The position numbers were made by a program, and so were the translations under genes. Below are positions 46,544 through 57,097 of a DNA stretch of 64,000 bases, piece after piece; the stretch's first letter is position 1; each line of letters begins with the position of its first letter. Source of the DNA: Aphrocallistes beatrix (taxonomy: Eukaryota > Porifera > Hexactinellida > Sceptrulophora > Aphrocallistidae); the NCBI GenBank assembly GCA_963281255.1, contig OY725490.1, positions 930,001-994,000 of the forward strand, given 5' to 3'. The notes beneath the pieces were generated by a model. It was not told where the DNA came from and did no database searches. It saw nothing but the letters and a program-made list of their open reading frames with translations.

Positions 46544-48780
46544 TCACTTCAAGTTAGCATACTCAGGTTGGGGGCTAGCTTGTCTGTGTTCAGGACTCGT
46601 AGAAACATAATCCCGAGGAGGTTGTGGTTGAATAGGAGAGCTGATGCTGCCACTCAGTGTATCTAGATCTATGCACTCGTATTGAGATTGTGAGGGTTTA
46701 GATAGAGTTTTTGATTGTTTCTTCCGTTTTATTAAGAAAATAATAACTGCTACTAGTACAGCAATCACAATCAAAGCGATCAAGAAGAGAAGACCGAATA
46801 ACACAGAAGTAATAATGCCTTGTGAGGATGTACCTATTAATAATATGCGAGTAGAACTCAGAAATTTGAATAAACAAAGTACAGTCAGGGTTGCTTATTA
46901 TGAACACCTTGGGGACCAAAAAGTATGTTCATAATAGAGAGACTTCATATTAAGCGAACTCGACCTAATACAAATCCTATGGAACCTGTTGAATTGGGAC
47001 CACCAGAGAGTTAGTTCATAATAAACGAATGTTCATAATAAGCAAACCTGGCTGTATACATAATGTGCAGCCCTTTCAATAGAGGATAAATGGCTCATAG
47101 ATGTATGTAATTCACTCACTAGTAGTTCTATTGGTTGAGGTAGTTGTAGTATTGGGAAATGTTGTTGTATTGGTTGTGGTATTAATAGTGTGACTAGGTG
47201 AAGTAGTAGGTGGGATTAGAACTAAAAATATTCATCTACTAAAACCTTGAATAATATACAATATTACTTGATGAGTCCATAACATACTTGAAGTATAGGG
47301 ACGGCATATCTCAGTAGTACTGGAGTAAGGCTGTCCACACTGGTGAGTTATCTTCAAACAAGCTGTTATGTTAGTGTAAATGCTATCAGTTGTAGAGAAG
47401 TTATGAGGAGTAATGGACTGAGTGTAGCTTGTTATAAAGGAGAGTAGAGTGAAAGTAGAAAGTTGTCTGAAAGAAATGGAACTATCTCCCTGAGTATAAA
47501 CTATGTCTAGCCTCATTGAGTACTGTAAGAGGAGTCTGTAAGGCAGTGCATTCAAATTCTGCAACAGTAAAGATGGAGATTATAAAGGATGAATGAGAAT
47601 CATTAAAGATGCTCTGAGAACAAACTAACCCAATGCATCGTGATTAAACTAACTCCATTGTGTCTGAGAGAAGATAATGAAATAGGTACTGAGAGTATAT
47701 AACCTAAAAGACCATTATTCAAAGTCTAAGTTATCTAACATAAATAGAGAATATAAACAAATCACACATACCTGGATAGCGCATCACCAAACTAGATCTA
47801 TTAGAGTTCCCAGCACAGCTGCTAGCAGAGATAGAGTAAGTATAGATTCTGCCGAGGAGTAGATCAGTGTTGTGAGAGTATGAGTTAGCAGGTGCTGATA
47901 TGCTCACTGGTACTGTTCCGTTCTGTAGAGACAAGTAATAGAGATCTACAGTTCTGTCTGTGGAAGAGGGAGGAATCCAGTTCAGTGAGACTGTAGCAGA
48001 GCAAGTGCTAGGATCTATGTTGGATGATGAGATAGACAGCATAGATGGTGCAGAAGGAGGAGCTGTAGAAATGAAAAAGGAGCTGTGGAGATGATAAAAT
48101 GCATTCAACTATCTCTTAGATTCAAGATCAAGTTATAGACTTAGACTCACTAATGAAAATGGGTCAAAAGTTAGTATTAATACACAACACATTAATTGTA
48201 ATATGAATAGAAATAACAAACCTGCTGATATTAATAGAGTTGTTTGTCTAATAATACCAGGAATACCAGAATTACCGCTAAGATAGTAAACACTAGAACA
48301 CCCAAGACGTATACCAGCATCAGAAGCTGTGTAAGAAGAGAGAGTTATGCTTCCAAGTATGATCTTATCATCACTGAAACTGTCATCAGCAAAAGCAGTC
48401 AGTCTAGTCAGATCTACTCCTCCATGGAAACCTGTACCAATGTTAACTTGAGCATCTGAAAGGGGAACAATGCTACTCCCGACAATGAAATCAATGAGAT
48501 TAGTTCGGAAATTGTTATTGCTTGGATCTGGAACAGACAATTCACACTCAACAGTAATGTCTTCTCCTACACAGGCGTATGACGGAAACTGAGTCACCGT
48601 ACCTATAAACATATTTCACGATAATCTAGATATAAATAGCTTCAAGATTATCAAATTAGTCATTAAATTGTGCTCTGTAAAAGTTATTTTTCAATTGCAT
48701 ACATTTGAAATCTAGATTCTTACCGTTAATATTTTGTATCAGAAATATCCACAATATGAAGAGATTGCATAAAATCTCAT
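46544..48780 (-). CDS. IgFN-H: Ig/FN3 receptor with YANLK tail, signal exon broken
   Basis: Exons: 48724-48780 (signal), 48222-48602 (Ig-like, YACVGEDITVEC, IRLGC), 47772-48062 (FN3), 47630-47703 (short exon), 47288-47558 (FN3-like), 47120-47221 (Thr-rich stalk with several NxT sites) and 46544-46833 (membrane segment, KRKKQSK, tail). From the Ig exon on, phases agree and no stop occurs. The tail has YECIDLDTLSGSISSP and ends PEYANLK. The signal exon has two extra bases relative to IgFN-G, so its ATG runs into TGA, while the frame that fits the splice (LFILWIFLIQNIN) lacks an ATG. Either the gene is newly inactivated, another first exon is used, or this is a sequence error. Confidence 0.68.
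46884..47056. repeat. Pogo-like MITE, third family
   Basis: CAGTCAGGGTTGCTTATTAT at one end and AATAAGCAAACCTGGCTGTA at the other, with GTTCATAATA modules in both orientations. TA borders. It lies in the IgFN-H intron between stalk and membrane exons. Confidence 0.65.
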
Positions 48781-49113
48781 CACAAGGCTAACAGAATCAG
48801 ATTAAGTAACATCCATAATATCCTAAATGAAAGTTTTTCTTCATTTTTTAGTAAAGGGACAAATAAAGGTAACCACGGTCAAAAAATTTAAATGTATTTA
48901 TATGCTGAGCCTATCTCTGAATTAGGAAAACGATAACTTCGTTGCTGACTATTATGGTTAGGCTAAAATAAGTGTGAATTTGACGATAGATATACTATAA
49001 ATAATTGCACCAGCTGATCAAAATATTTTGCAATTTAAAGCATTAATGTTGAGGAAAATATTCGCGAAGGGTAAAACTAGATCTAAAAAAATGTCGGTTG
49101 ACGGACCGATAGT

Positions 49114-49246
49114 GGGCATACCTAATTTACTGGATGGGACGGGACCATCCCGGAAAATCTAGGCACCTAATTTACGGGACGGGACGATTTAAGATGCCTA
49201 ATTTACGGGATAGGATGCCGTCCCGTCCCGTAAATTAGGCATGCCC
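49114..49246. mobile_element. GGGCATGCC foldback with 8-bp target duplication
   Basis: Starts GGGCATACCTAATTTACTGG and ends TAAATTAGGCATGCCC. CCGATAGT flanks it at 49106-49113 and 49247-49254, a perfect 8-bp duplication. Internal (C)CTAATTTACGGGACGGGAC modules are inverted. Non-autonomous, 133 bp. Confidence 0.85.
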
Positions 49247-49317
49247 CCGATAGTACAGTTACATTAAGTGACTAGTAGAGGACAAGAAATTCGACGTTCT
49301 AATCGAAAAATTTTCAA

Positions 49318-49430
49318 ATGAATGACTGTCCACACTGTTGCACTATCGTCAAGTTAGCTGTAATGTTAGTTTCTACTCCATCTAGCTGAGTGAAGTTGTG
49401 AGCATTAAAACTGTATTGTAACACTATATA
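49318..49430 (-). pseudogene. FN3-like exon fragment
   Basis: Encodes the equivalent of AHNFTQLDGVETNITANLT and VQQCGQSF of the A/B/C/E-type FN3-like exon, without either splice site. A broken relic of a further receptor copy. Confidence 0.65.
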
Positions 49431-50003
49431 ATTGAAAACTGTATAATTGAGTTGAGAAGGCTAGAGAAGAAGATTGAACAGGTAGCTACAAGTATACTTA
49501 TTGTTATTAATTCATAGTGAAAGAATCACCAGAACGTTATACCAGAATCTAATTGATCCTATATACAAGTAGAAACTAGAAAATGCAAGTTCATATTCAT
49601 GATCTTGGTCAAGGTGTGCTGTATTTATTTATATATAGTCGACTCCTTAATCGGGAGATACCAATTGACCAATGAAATTTAATATGTATGTATGGTCACT
49701 AAACTGTCCATGGAGATTTGTCCCAATAATAAGGAATCAACCTATATGCAGTATTGCCTTGATAATATCCATAGCTTATGATCAGTCACTACAATAAAAA
49801 GATATTAACCATTCTAATATAATATTTCAACATTTATTCTCTCTTCTAGTTTCAGATTACAGAGAATGTGTATTCTAATCCAGAACATTCAGGTGGCAAC
49901 GCAGAATTAGCTTAGTTATTTCATATATTAATATGAACTTTTACTTTTCTGTTCCAAGGTTTTACCCTAATTTATTTGTTGTTATTTTGATTTATGAATT
50001 AAT

Positions 50004-50106
50004 CGGGCATACCTAATTTACGGGACGGGGCGGCATCCCGTCCCGTAAATTAGGTACCTAGATTTTCCGGGATGGTCCCGTCCCGTCTCGTAAATTAGGT
50101 ATGCCC
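50004..50106. mobile_element. GGGCATACC foldback with 8-bp target duplication
   Basis: 103 bp between perfect GAATTAAT repeats at 49996-50003 and 50107-50114. The ends are inverse (GGGCATACCTAATTTACGGG against AAATTAGGTATGCCC). Same family as 3466, 49114 and 57347. Confidence 0.85.
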
Positions 50107-50850
50107 GAATTAATCACTCAAATGTATCAGTTAATCGGTGCAAAGAAATCAACCAATCATAGCTCCAAAATTCTAATAATGGTGCATTCCTTACTACTAC
50201 ACTCATACGTATATCAAATTGATAATATACAATCAACTCTTGAGTGCATACACTAGGGAAGTGCTTTAAGTTAATATTATTAACATAAGTACGAGTATAA
50301 TATCCATGACTGCATATGAACACTCGTAAGAAGTTTTCATTTCACAAAGATATTACATTTCTGTGAATATATACATTCAGTGTTTGCAGTTATTCAAAAC
50401 AAATGATAATAGTATGAGAGCATACCATGTTTTGAAGTACATTTAATAAATGTGTATAAATCAAATTTTAATTGTATAGGTTTGGAAACCTAGTAAAAAG
50501 TAATAATATTGAAATAATAACACTAATATTCTCCGTATATTTAATCACTATCAATAATCAAAGGGGCTCTTTCGATCACTGGTACATAACTGTTCGGAAA
50601 AGTGAGGATGAACTCTACTATAATATCATGTCTACATAATTAGACTTCCAGTTAGCATCAAATCATCTAGCTAGATTACAAGATAGTGTAATTTAATGCG
50701 TCAAGAAAGTAGACATACAGTAAACCAATAATATTACCATTATGCATACTAAAATCCTAGCTATATATTATTAGAGGGCAAACTTTCTAGCATTTTAGAG
50801 CAAATAGCTTTGCTTGCCTTCTATTTAGTTTTTAAGATTCATCCTCAAAT

Positions 50851-51738
50851 ATGGCAACTCGATTTCCAGAATCATCTAAACTTATACATTCCACAGAATC
50901 AGAAATGAAACACTTTTATGATCACGTGATGATTCAAGAAGGGAACAATATTCAAAAACACTTCTCATCTCCTAGAGGAGTAGCTATCGACACTAACACT
51001 AATTGTATATATGTCGTAGAAAATTCACGCCGTTTGGCTTTCTCCAGGTGTGTCTTTACATGCGTGTCAATCTACTCAGGGGATGGAGAATTTTTGGAAA
51101 CGTTCTCATTGAAGCAACACATGTGGGCTACATGGGGTATAGCTATCCACGATGATAACCTCTATCTTACGGACAATCTGAAGCACTCCGTGTTCCATTT
51201 CAAGATAGCTCCAGGTTTCAAACTTGTTGGAAAGGTGGGAAGTTTAGGGGTTTGTGTTGGATGTTTCAGCTCACCAAAACAATTAACAGTTTCAACCAAC
51301 GGAAATCTCTTCGTGGCTGATTGCACTAACAATCGTGTTGTTGTCCTGGATAGCAACTTACAATACCAACAATGTATCAAACACTCTTCCATGAAACGAC
51401 CTCGTGACTTAAAACTGATTTCTGATGAAGTGTATGTCCTCTGTTCTAGGTCTCGCGTCCTCGTTTTCTCTCACGTAGGAGAAATACTGCGCACCATATG
51501 CTTAAGTTTTCAGATGAATGATCCTCTGTTCTTTTGCATAGATGGTGACAACAATATAATCACAACTAATGATAGAGATGTAAGGATATTTTCAAATAAA
51601 GGCGAATTTCTTGACACACTATGGGAAATATCGGTTAGAGGCGTGCTAGAGTCTCCTAAAGGAATTTCCCCTGATAAAAATGGGAAATTAATTGTTGTAA
51701 TGGGTGTTTCGAAAATTATGATACATATATTTTCTTAA
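50851..51738 (+). CDS. Intronless NHL-repeat beta-propeller protein (295 aa)
   Basis: A single 295-codon frame with about six NHL-type blades: FSSPRGVAIDTNTNCIYVVE (about residue 37), WGIAIHDDNLYLTDN (about 93), FSSPKQLTVSTNGNLFVADC (about 133, the clearest blade), RPRDLKLISDEVYVLC (about 177), FCIDGDNNIITTNDRDVRIF (about 222) and LESPKGISPDKNGKLIVV (about 263). NHL propellers usually bind protein or RNA and often form the C-terminus of TRIM-type ubiquitin ligases. Here no RING, B-box or coiled coil is visible upstream, so it is a stand-alone propeller or a retrocopy of one. Lack of a signal peptide suggests an intracellular location. Intronlessness beside multi-exon neighbours fits retroposition, but no poly(A) tract is evident. 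Confidence 0.78.
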   Translation: MATRFPESSKLIHSTESEMKHFYDHVMIQEGNNIQKHFSSPRGVAIDTNTNCIYVVENSRRLAFSRCVFTCVSIYSGDGEFLETFSLKQHMWATWGIAIHDDNLYLTDNLKHSVFHFKIAPGFKLVGKVGSLGVCVGCFSSPKQLTVSTNGNLFVADCTNNRVVVLDSNLQYQQCIKHSSMKRPRDLKLISDEVYVLCSRSRVLVFSHVGEILRTICLSFQMNDPLFFCIDGDNNIITTNDRDVRIFSNKGEFLDTLWEISVRGVLESPKGISPDKNGKLIVVMGVSKIMIHIFS

Positions 51739-51928
51739 TTTAGACAATATTACTGCCACTATCTATTCTATAAAGCACTTTTTAATTCCTATTTTGTCAA
51801 TAATTAACTGAAAATATTTATAATATTTTTATTTATCTGCGGTTAATTATGAATTCAGAACTGGAAAAGAAATTAATTTCATGATTAATGGAATTTGCTA
51901 AGGTGGGCATTTTTTAATATTATTAATT

Positions 51929-52120
51929 GTATAACAATAGCAAATCGAACTGCTAATTAATATCCAAAGAACACCAAATCAAACACAGTAATGAATACTT
52001 AATAAAGTACTGCCTATAAACCGCCAAAGAATTTCAATTAGCTATTAAACAAACCTCTTTGGTTTGTTAACAATTTACTTCGTAATTAGGATCTATTACG
52101 GACTACAGTTAACTATACTA
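51929..52120 (-). repeat. 3' LTR
   Basis: Starts GTATAACAATAGCAAATCG and ends TTAACTATACTA on the plus strand. Nearly identical to 55975-56165. On the minus strand this is the downstream LTR, as the polypurine tract adjoins its inner edge. Confidence 0.88.
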
Positions 52121-52122
52121 TA

Positions 52123-52132
52123 TTCCTTCCCC
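52123..52132 (-). other. Polypurine tract
   Basis: GGGGAAGGAA on the minus strand, directly inside the 3' LTR; the usual plus-strand primer of reverse transcription. Confidence 0.75.
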
Positions 52133-52156
52133 GTTAGGAAGATAAACCTTGCGGCC

Positions 52157-53200
52157 TTATAATTGGTAATCCTCAAGGTACCTTGGCAAACGCCTTTGGC
52201 GTTGAGGTCTTTCATAAGCCTTATCTAATTTTTCATAAGGGCTGTTGTTTACATCCATAGAACTTGCTTTCTTCGGGGTTGAGCTTGAGAACATAAGGCT
52301 CTGGTCATGATCTGGGAGTTGCAAATCAGTGTAAAAATTTCTGCCCTGATCTGAATGTAGAAATTCAGGAATGCCAAGTCTTGAAATAATATCAACCAAT
52401 ATTTCAGTAATTGTCTCTGCCCTTTGATCTGGCATCGGATAACATTCAAGCCACTTTGTAAATGAATCTTCAACCACCAAAATATACCGATTTCCCTTTA
52501 AACTCATAGGAATTTCAAGGACGTCTACTTGTAGTAATTGCAGTGGTCTGCCGATAGGTGTATTTACTAAAGGAGCTTTGACTGGAAGAGGGAGTTTCGC
52601 TTTTTGGCAAGTTTCACATGACGTCACATAGTCATTAACATCCGATCCTATACCAACCCAAAAATAACGTGATTTTAAACGAGTGAGGGTACGCTCAATT
52701 CCCTGATGGCCAGCATCATCGTGTGCTTGCAATAGAAATTCTTGTTTCATACTATCAGGGGAAACGATGACGCTCTGAAGATTTGAGAATGGCTCAATCT
52801 TATAATTACGAACAATAACCCCATTCACTAACTGCAACTGTGATTGTATCTGTTTATACCGCTTCAGTAATGGTTGGTTCCACTCGAAACTAGTAAAACG
52901 CATGGAAGGTGAGATCATCTCCAGTTCATAACAAACTTTGCCTAGCACGTGATCATTGAGCTGTTCGCGTCTAATCGTTTCCATTGTAGGTAACTGTATT
53001 AGTTCCGTTAAAGCACATTGTCCATTATACTGAGACTTTCGTTCACTTTCTATTTCAATACTCGTAGTAGACGGTGAGCAGCGAGATAGTGCGTCAGCAT
53101 TATCATTTTCTACTCCTTGTCGATACTTGATTAAGAAATCATACTCTTGTAACATAACAGCCCAGCGCCACAGTCTTCCTACATACTTCTGTTTGGCGAG
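52157..53200 (-). pseudogene. Retroelement pol: RNase H end and truncated integrase
   Basis: Continues in the same frame as the RT frame beyond the TAG at 53201. It first has the RNase H/chromodomain-type linker (NADALSRCS), then the integrase zinc module (HDDAGH and CETC), then the core with two aspartates (LLQVDVLE, LHSDQG). After HSDQGRNF homology stops and an unrelated-looking basic C-terminus follows (RPQRQRRLPRYLEDYQL). The third catalytic residue (Glu) and the rest of the core are missing, consistent with an internal frame-preserving deletion. It cannot encode a working integrase. Confidence 0.8.
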
Positions 53201-54679
53201 CTATTCTAGAGGCTTGTGGTCTGTGAGTACTTCAAATGGGCGTCCTAATAGGTAATGCCTGAAACGTTTCACTGATTCTACCACTGCTAAACACTCTAGT
53301 TCAACAGTGCTATAGTTTTTCTCAGCTTTTCTCAATCCTCTAATGTAATAAGCTACCACTCTTCCTTCTTGTTCCAAAACCGTGCCTAATCCAGTCCCAC
53401 TAGCATCCGTACATAATATAAACTTTTTGGAGAAATCGGGACAAACTAATACGAGGTGCGATGCTAACAATTCTTTTAATCTGTTAAACGCTATATCAGC
53501 TTTTTCTGTCCATTCGAACACAACATCTTTAGCCAACATCGAATTCAATGGTTCGGTTATTGAAGCACATTTGTCAATGTATCTCCGGTAATAGTTCACC
53601 AATCCCAGGAATCGCCTTAATTCCTTCTGACTTTTGGGTGGTACCCAATTGACAATTGATTCCACTTTCGAAGGTTCTGGTGACATGCCCATAGAAGAAA
53701 AAGTATGATCTAAATATGTAACAGATGGTTTTCCAATTTCACACTTCTTGCCGCGCAAGGTTAAATTACTTTTACGGAGCCGTAAGAACACATCCCTTAG
53801 TGCCGTCCTATGCGATTCTATATCCGGTGAAAAAAACAGGATATCATCAATGAAATTATCTTTACAATTTCCGAGTCCTTTCAAGATCTGATCCATGACT
53901 CTTTGAAAAAAACTTGGTCCACTGGTGAGTCCAAACGGAAGCACGTTAAATTCGTAAAGCCCCATTCCGGGCCCTGGGAAAAATTCAGTTTTCTCCTTAT
54001 CCGATTCCAGGATGGGTATTTGCCAATAGCCTGAATTTAGATCTAGCTTTGAAAAGAAATTCATCCCACTTAGCTTATCTTGAACCTGATCCGGGAGGGG
54101 TAGTGGATATGCATCTTTTTGAGTAATTTTGTTCAAATTCCTGTAGTCAATACAAAATCGAATAGTACCATCTTTCTTTTTAACCATAACAGGAGGAGCC
54201 ATCCACGGACTATTTGATACCCTAATAACATCTTTTCTTAGAATCTCCTCAATCTGAGAATTGAGTTCCTGTTGGAAGGATTGGGGTACCATTCTAGGTG
54301 GTAATTTTACAGGGTTTGCATTACCAGTTCGTATAGAAAAAGGATCGACATTTGCTACCCCGGGAACAGACGAGAAAAGATCTTGAAATTCCTCGATAAT
54401 ATCCGAAAATCCTAGAGCTGTAGCTGGATACTCAATAGTTGGTAAAGTATTATAATTTGGAACAGCTCCTAGACATTCCCATTCTCCATCTTCAAATTCA
54501 TCCACTGACTTCACTGCTGCATATACTTCAGGGTAATTTTGTGCGTGAATTGGACACGAATGATTCCTGAATTCATGATTCTCTTGAAAATCGAAAGAAT
54601 TTATTGAACCTAAGCTAGGACCCATTACAACTCTTCTCGCGAAGTCAAGATTAATTCGATGACTCACCAGAAAATCCAC
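53201..54679 (-). pseudogene. Retroelement pol: reverse transcriptase and RNase H
   Basis: 492 codons. RT motifs in order: SPWMAPPVMVKKKDGTIRFC, IDYRNLN, KLDLNSGYWQI, FGLTSGPSFFQ, and FIDDILFF at the active site (F in place of the common Y of YxDD). RNase H begins at LCTDASGTGLG and includes VELECLAV. The frame ends at a TAG (53201-53203) inside RNase H just after LTDHKPLE, while the same frame continues open downstream, so it is a nonsense change and not a natural end. Confidence 0.85.
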
Positions 54680-55131
54680 TCTCCTAATATGCAGTCTGTA
54701 ATGAGAGAAGAGACGATCGTAAACTTTTGATTTGCTGGAAATGTTCCCATCGTGATTTCTAATTCAACTTCACCCAAAGACTGCATCCTATTTCCTGAGG
54801 CTGTTAACAATAGCTGCTCTGCAGGTGTGGGCCTGGTATCTTTTACTCTTCTAAATATGTCAACCGATATTAAACTGACAGAAGAACCACTATCCAGCAT
54901 AACTTTGCACTCGATATCTTCGATTTTCGCTAGAACGTATAAGGGTTGAGCTGGTTTGCACAGCGCAACGAATGGTTTATTCATAATTGTACTGTTGTAA
55001 AAGTTTGAGTGAGCCATGTTTACAACCTCTGGGACCTTGTCTCGGCTCTTCCAACAGGTCCCCGGGAGTTTAAAGCATGTCCAATTGGTGGTTCTTGACA
55101 ATACTTCATTACGTGTCCTAATTGATCGCAA
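54664..55131 (-). pseudogene. Retroelement aspartic protease region
   Basis: Contains the protease active-site motif VMLDSGSSVSLIS (D-S/T-G), followed by LLTASG and DCILG. The frame differs from the downstream RT frame. At the junction (near 54670) a doubled GA seems to have shifted it, ending at EWIFW. Gag-to-protease is also in another frame, which may be natural frameshifting or damage. Confidence 0.75.
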
Positions 55132-55736
55132 TTATAACAACGAAGCTGTTTTCTAACAGTACGACTAGAAGAGGGGCAGGCTTGGGCATAATGACCTCTT
55201 CCTCCACAAGCAAAGCATCTCAATTCTCTTGGCTTCCTGCCTTCTGAAAAGATCCGACCACCTCTTTGTATCCCTCTCTGTATTGTGCATGCATAATCAC
55301 TTCTATCAGTATTAGTTAATGTCATTTTCTCTGTAATAGCCTTGACCGCTGCGTCTATCGCTTCTTGAGAGAATCCTTTCTCGCACTTGATTTTCTCTTC
55401 TTCCTGTTTAGACTCTTTCCCAATGCTCACGGCAGCTACACCATCTAAATCTTGATTAGAATTCTCGCTGTGCATGCGTATGACCACTTGAGCTCTTTTC
55501 AAAGCATCTTCTGTAGTCTTAACATCTGGGGACACGCGAATATTTTCATAAACATACCTAGGAAGGCCTCGAATATATTGTTCAAACAGGAGTTGTTCCC
55601 TTGCACCTTCAAACATTTCTGGAAAAGCTTTCTGTAGCAAACGCTTAAGCTCATAAAGATATTTCTGAGGCGTTTCATCTGGGTGCATTGTGCGTTGGTG
55701 GAACTCACTTAATCTAATCCTCTGGTTTAAACGCAT
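55020..55736 (-). pseudogene. Retroelement gag, C-terminal part with two zinc knuckles
   Basis: Capsid-like helical sequence (MHPDETPQKYLYELKRLLQK), then two CCHC knuckles of the form Cx2Cx4Hx4C: CFACGGRGHYAQAC and CYNCDQLGHVMKYC. This is the nucleocapsid region that packages element RNA. The N-terminal part lies in another frame (55714-55962). Confidence 0.8.
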
Positions 55737-55962
55737 CTCTTAACTTCGTCTTAACTGTATCGTATACTTTTCTATCATCAGGGTGAAGAGACTTGTATAC
55801 ATCCAATGACTCACCCTTAAGGCATGTTGCTATCATTAGGGCTTTCTTCTCATCTGGCCATTCGTTGGCTAACGAGCATATCTCGAAATGATCAATGAAA
55901 TCATCAATATCGCCACTCTCAAATTTGTCAATCTGCACATAATTAGCCATCTCGACAACCAC
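55714..55962 (-). pseudogene. Retroelement gag, N-terminal part
   Basis: 82 codons from an ATG 13 bases inside the primer site, beginning MVVEMANYVQIDKF, with a helix-rich capsid start (DDFIDHFEICSLANEW). It ends shortly after DAF, where the next frame takes over at about 55726. A one-base change would explain it. Unless programmed frameshifting occurs there, full gag is not made. Confidence 0.7.
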
Positions 55963-55963
55963 T

Positions 55964-55974
55964 CTCTGCTACCA
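55964..55974 (-). other. Primer binding site, initiator tRNA-Met type
   Basis: TGGTAGCAGAG on the minus strand directly follows the 5' LTR. It is the complement of the 3' end of animal initiator tRNA-Met (CTCTGCTACCA), 11 of 11 bases. Confidence 0.8.
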
Positions 55975-56165
55975 GTATAACAATAGCAAATCGAACTGCT
56001 AATTAATATCCAAAGAACACCAAATCAAACACAGTAATGAATACTTAATAAAGTACTGCCTATAAACCGCCAGAGAATTTCAATTAGCTATTAACAAACC
56101 TCTTTGGTTTGTTAACAATTTACTTCGTAATTAGGATCTATTACGGACTACAGTTAACTATACTA
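55975..56165 (-). repeat. 5' LTR
   Basis: Partner of 51929-52120, with one substitution and one single-base indel between them. Promoter and polyadenylation signals of the element should lie here; none was confirmed by eye. Confidence 0.88.
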
Positions 56166-56847
56166 TAATTGTATTAACATAAATGAATCAATAACATTTT
56201 CAATCGCAATGAAAATCTATATTTGTGTAAAAAGAATTCACATGACAACTATTGTGAGTTGTTTTAACGGATATATTTATACTTTTGTGATTAGGATACT
56301 ATGAAATCAGTATTTTATGAAGTAATAGCAGGTAAAGTATGCTTTTAGTTCAGACATTTTGACGTGCACCATTCGTGCTCTTCAAATATTTACGAGCGAT
56401 AAATTTCGATCTCATTTCAAGACAGACCTGAATGGAGTTACAAACTTGGATAAAAATAGATTTATAAGTGATCAATTTGAATAAGCCGTATCTCATGAAT
56501 ATAAATGAACGTATATTATTTTTAACTAACAGTATAGACCACAGTTTATGAACTCAAGATCAAGTGACTAAATATATGTATATGCATAACAGATTCAGCA
56601 ATACTAAATACTTCTGATAAGAGTCAGAAGATTCATTCCACTTTCGCTGAATTTATACTTTTATAGGATTTACTGTCACATCAGGTAACCAATGGTAGGT
56701 AGTACAGTACAACTTTTATCTGAAGTTAAGAATAATAACTCCAATGCTCCGCAAATTGAGTGTTGGTTCTCGGTTGTTCGATTTTTTTGCTTCATGCAAT
56801 TTAGATAATCTCAGTTCTACAGTACTGCCCAAATTTTATATATATAT

Positions 56848-57031
56848 AGTCACTCTGCTTAATAGGGCCACATCGGTCATAGGACATTTACCCCGATTAA
56901 GCGGAGGACCCTATTAACCGAAAATATTTTGTATTAGCTTCTATGTGTGAGAGCTATTCCGGTCCGCCAAAAGTGGCCCGATTAAGCGGCTGACCCGATT
57001 AAACAGTAGCCCTATTAAGCGGAGTCGACTG
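56848..57031. repeat. Pogo-like MITE
   Basis: GTCACTCTGCTTAATAGGGC at one end and GCCCTATTAAGCGGAGTCGA at the other, inserted in a TA run. Closely related to 36716-36904: the interiors share GTATTAGCTTCTATG and GAGAGCTATTCCGGTCC. Confidence 0.75.
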
Positions 57032-57077
<46 letters not shown>

Positions 57078-57097
57078 CCCCGAGGGGAGCTCTGAAT

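Larger units (their letters stand above)
48781..50850. other. Spacer between IgFN-H and the NHL gene
   Basis: Contains the IgFN-H upstream region, two GGGCAT foldbacks, an FN3-like exon fragment and a degraded pogo-like MITE at about 49638-49750. Strands diverge here: IgFN genes are all minus, NHL is plus. No further gene recognised. Confidence 0.5.
51924..56170 (-). mobile_element. Ty3/gypsy-type LTR retrotransposon, young but defective
   Basis: Element of about 4.2 kb reading leftward. LTRs of about 192 bp (51929-52120 and 55975-56165) differ by one substitution (CCGCCAAAG/CCGCCAGAG) and one indel (ATTAAACAAA/ATTAACAAA). TAATT flanks it at 51924-51928 and 56166-56170. It has a tRNA primer site, polypurine tract, gag with two zinc knuckles, protease, RT, RNase H and part of integrase. 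Gene order PR-RT-RH-IN identifies Ty3/gypsy (Metaviridae). Lesions: a gag frame break, a PR/RT frame break, a stop in RNase H, and a deletion that removes the end of the integrase core. High LTR identity implies recent insertion despite these lesions. Confidence 0.9.

Noticed and set aside
52249..55962. Secondary frames inside the retrotransposon (for example 53382-53591, 54752-54949, 55452-55637)
   Set aside because: They overlap gag/pol in other frames and show no retroelement or host domain.
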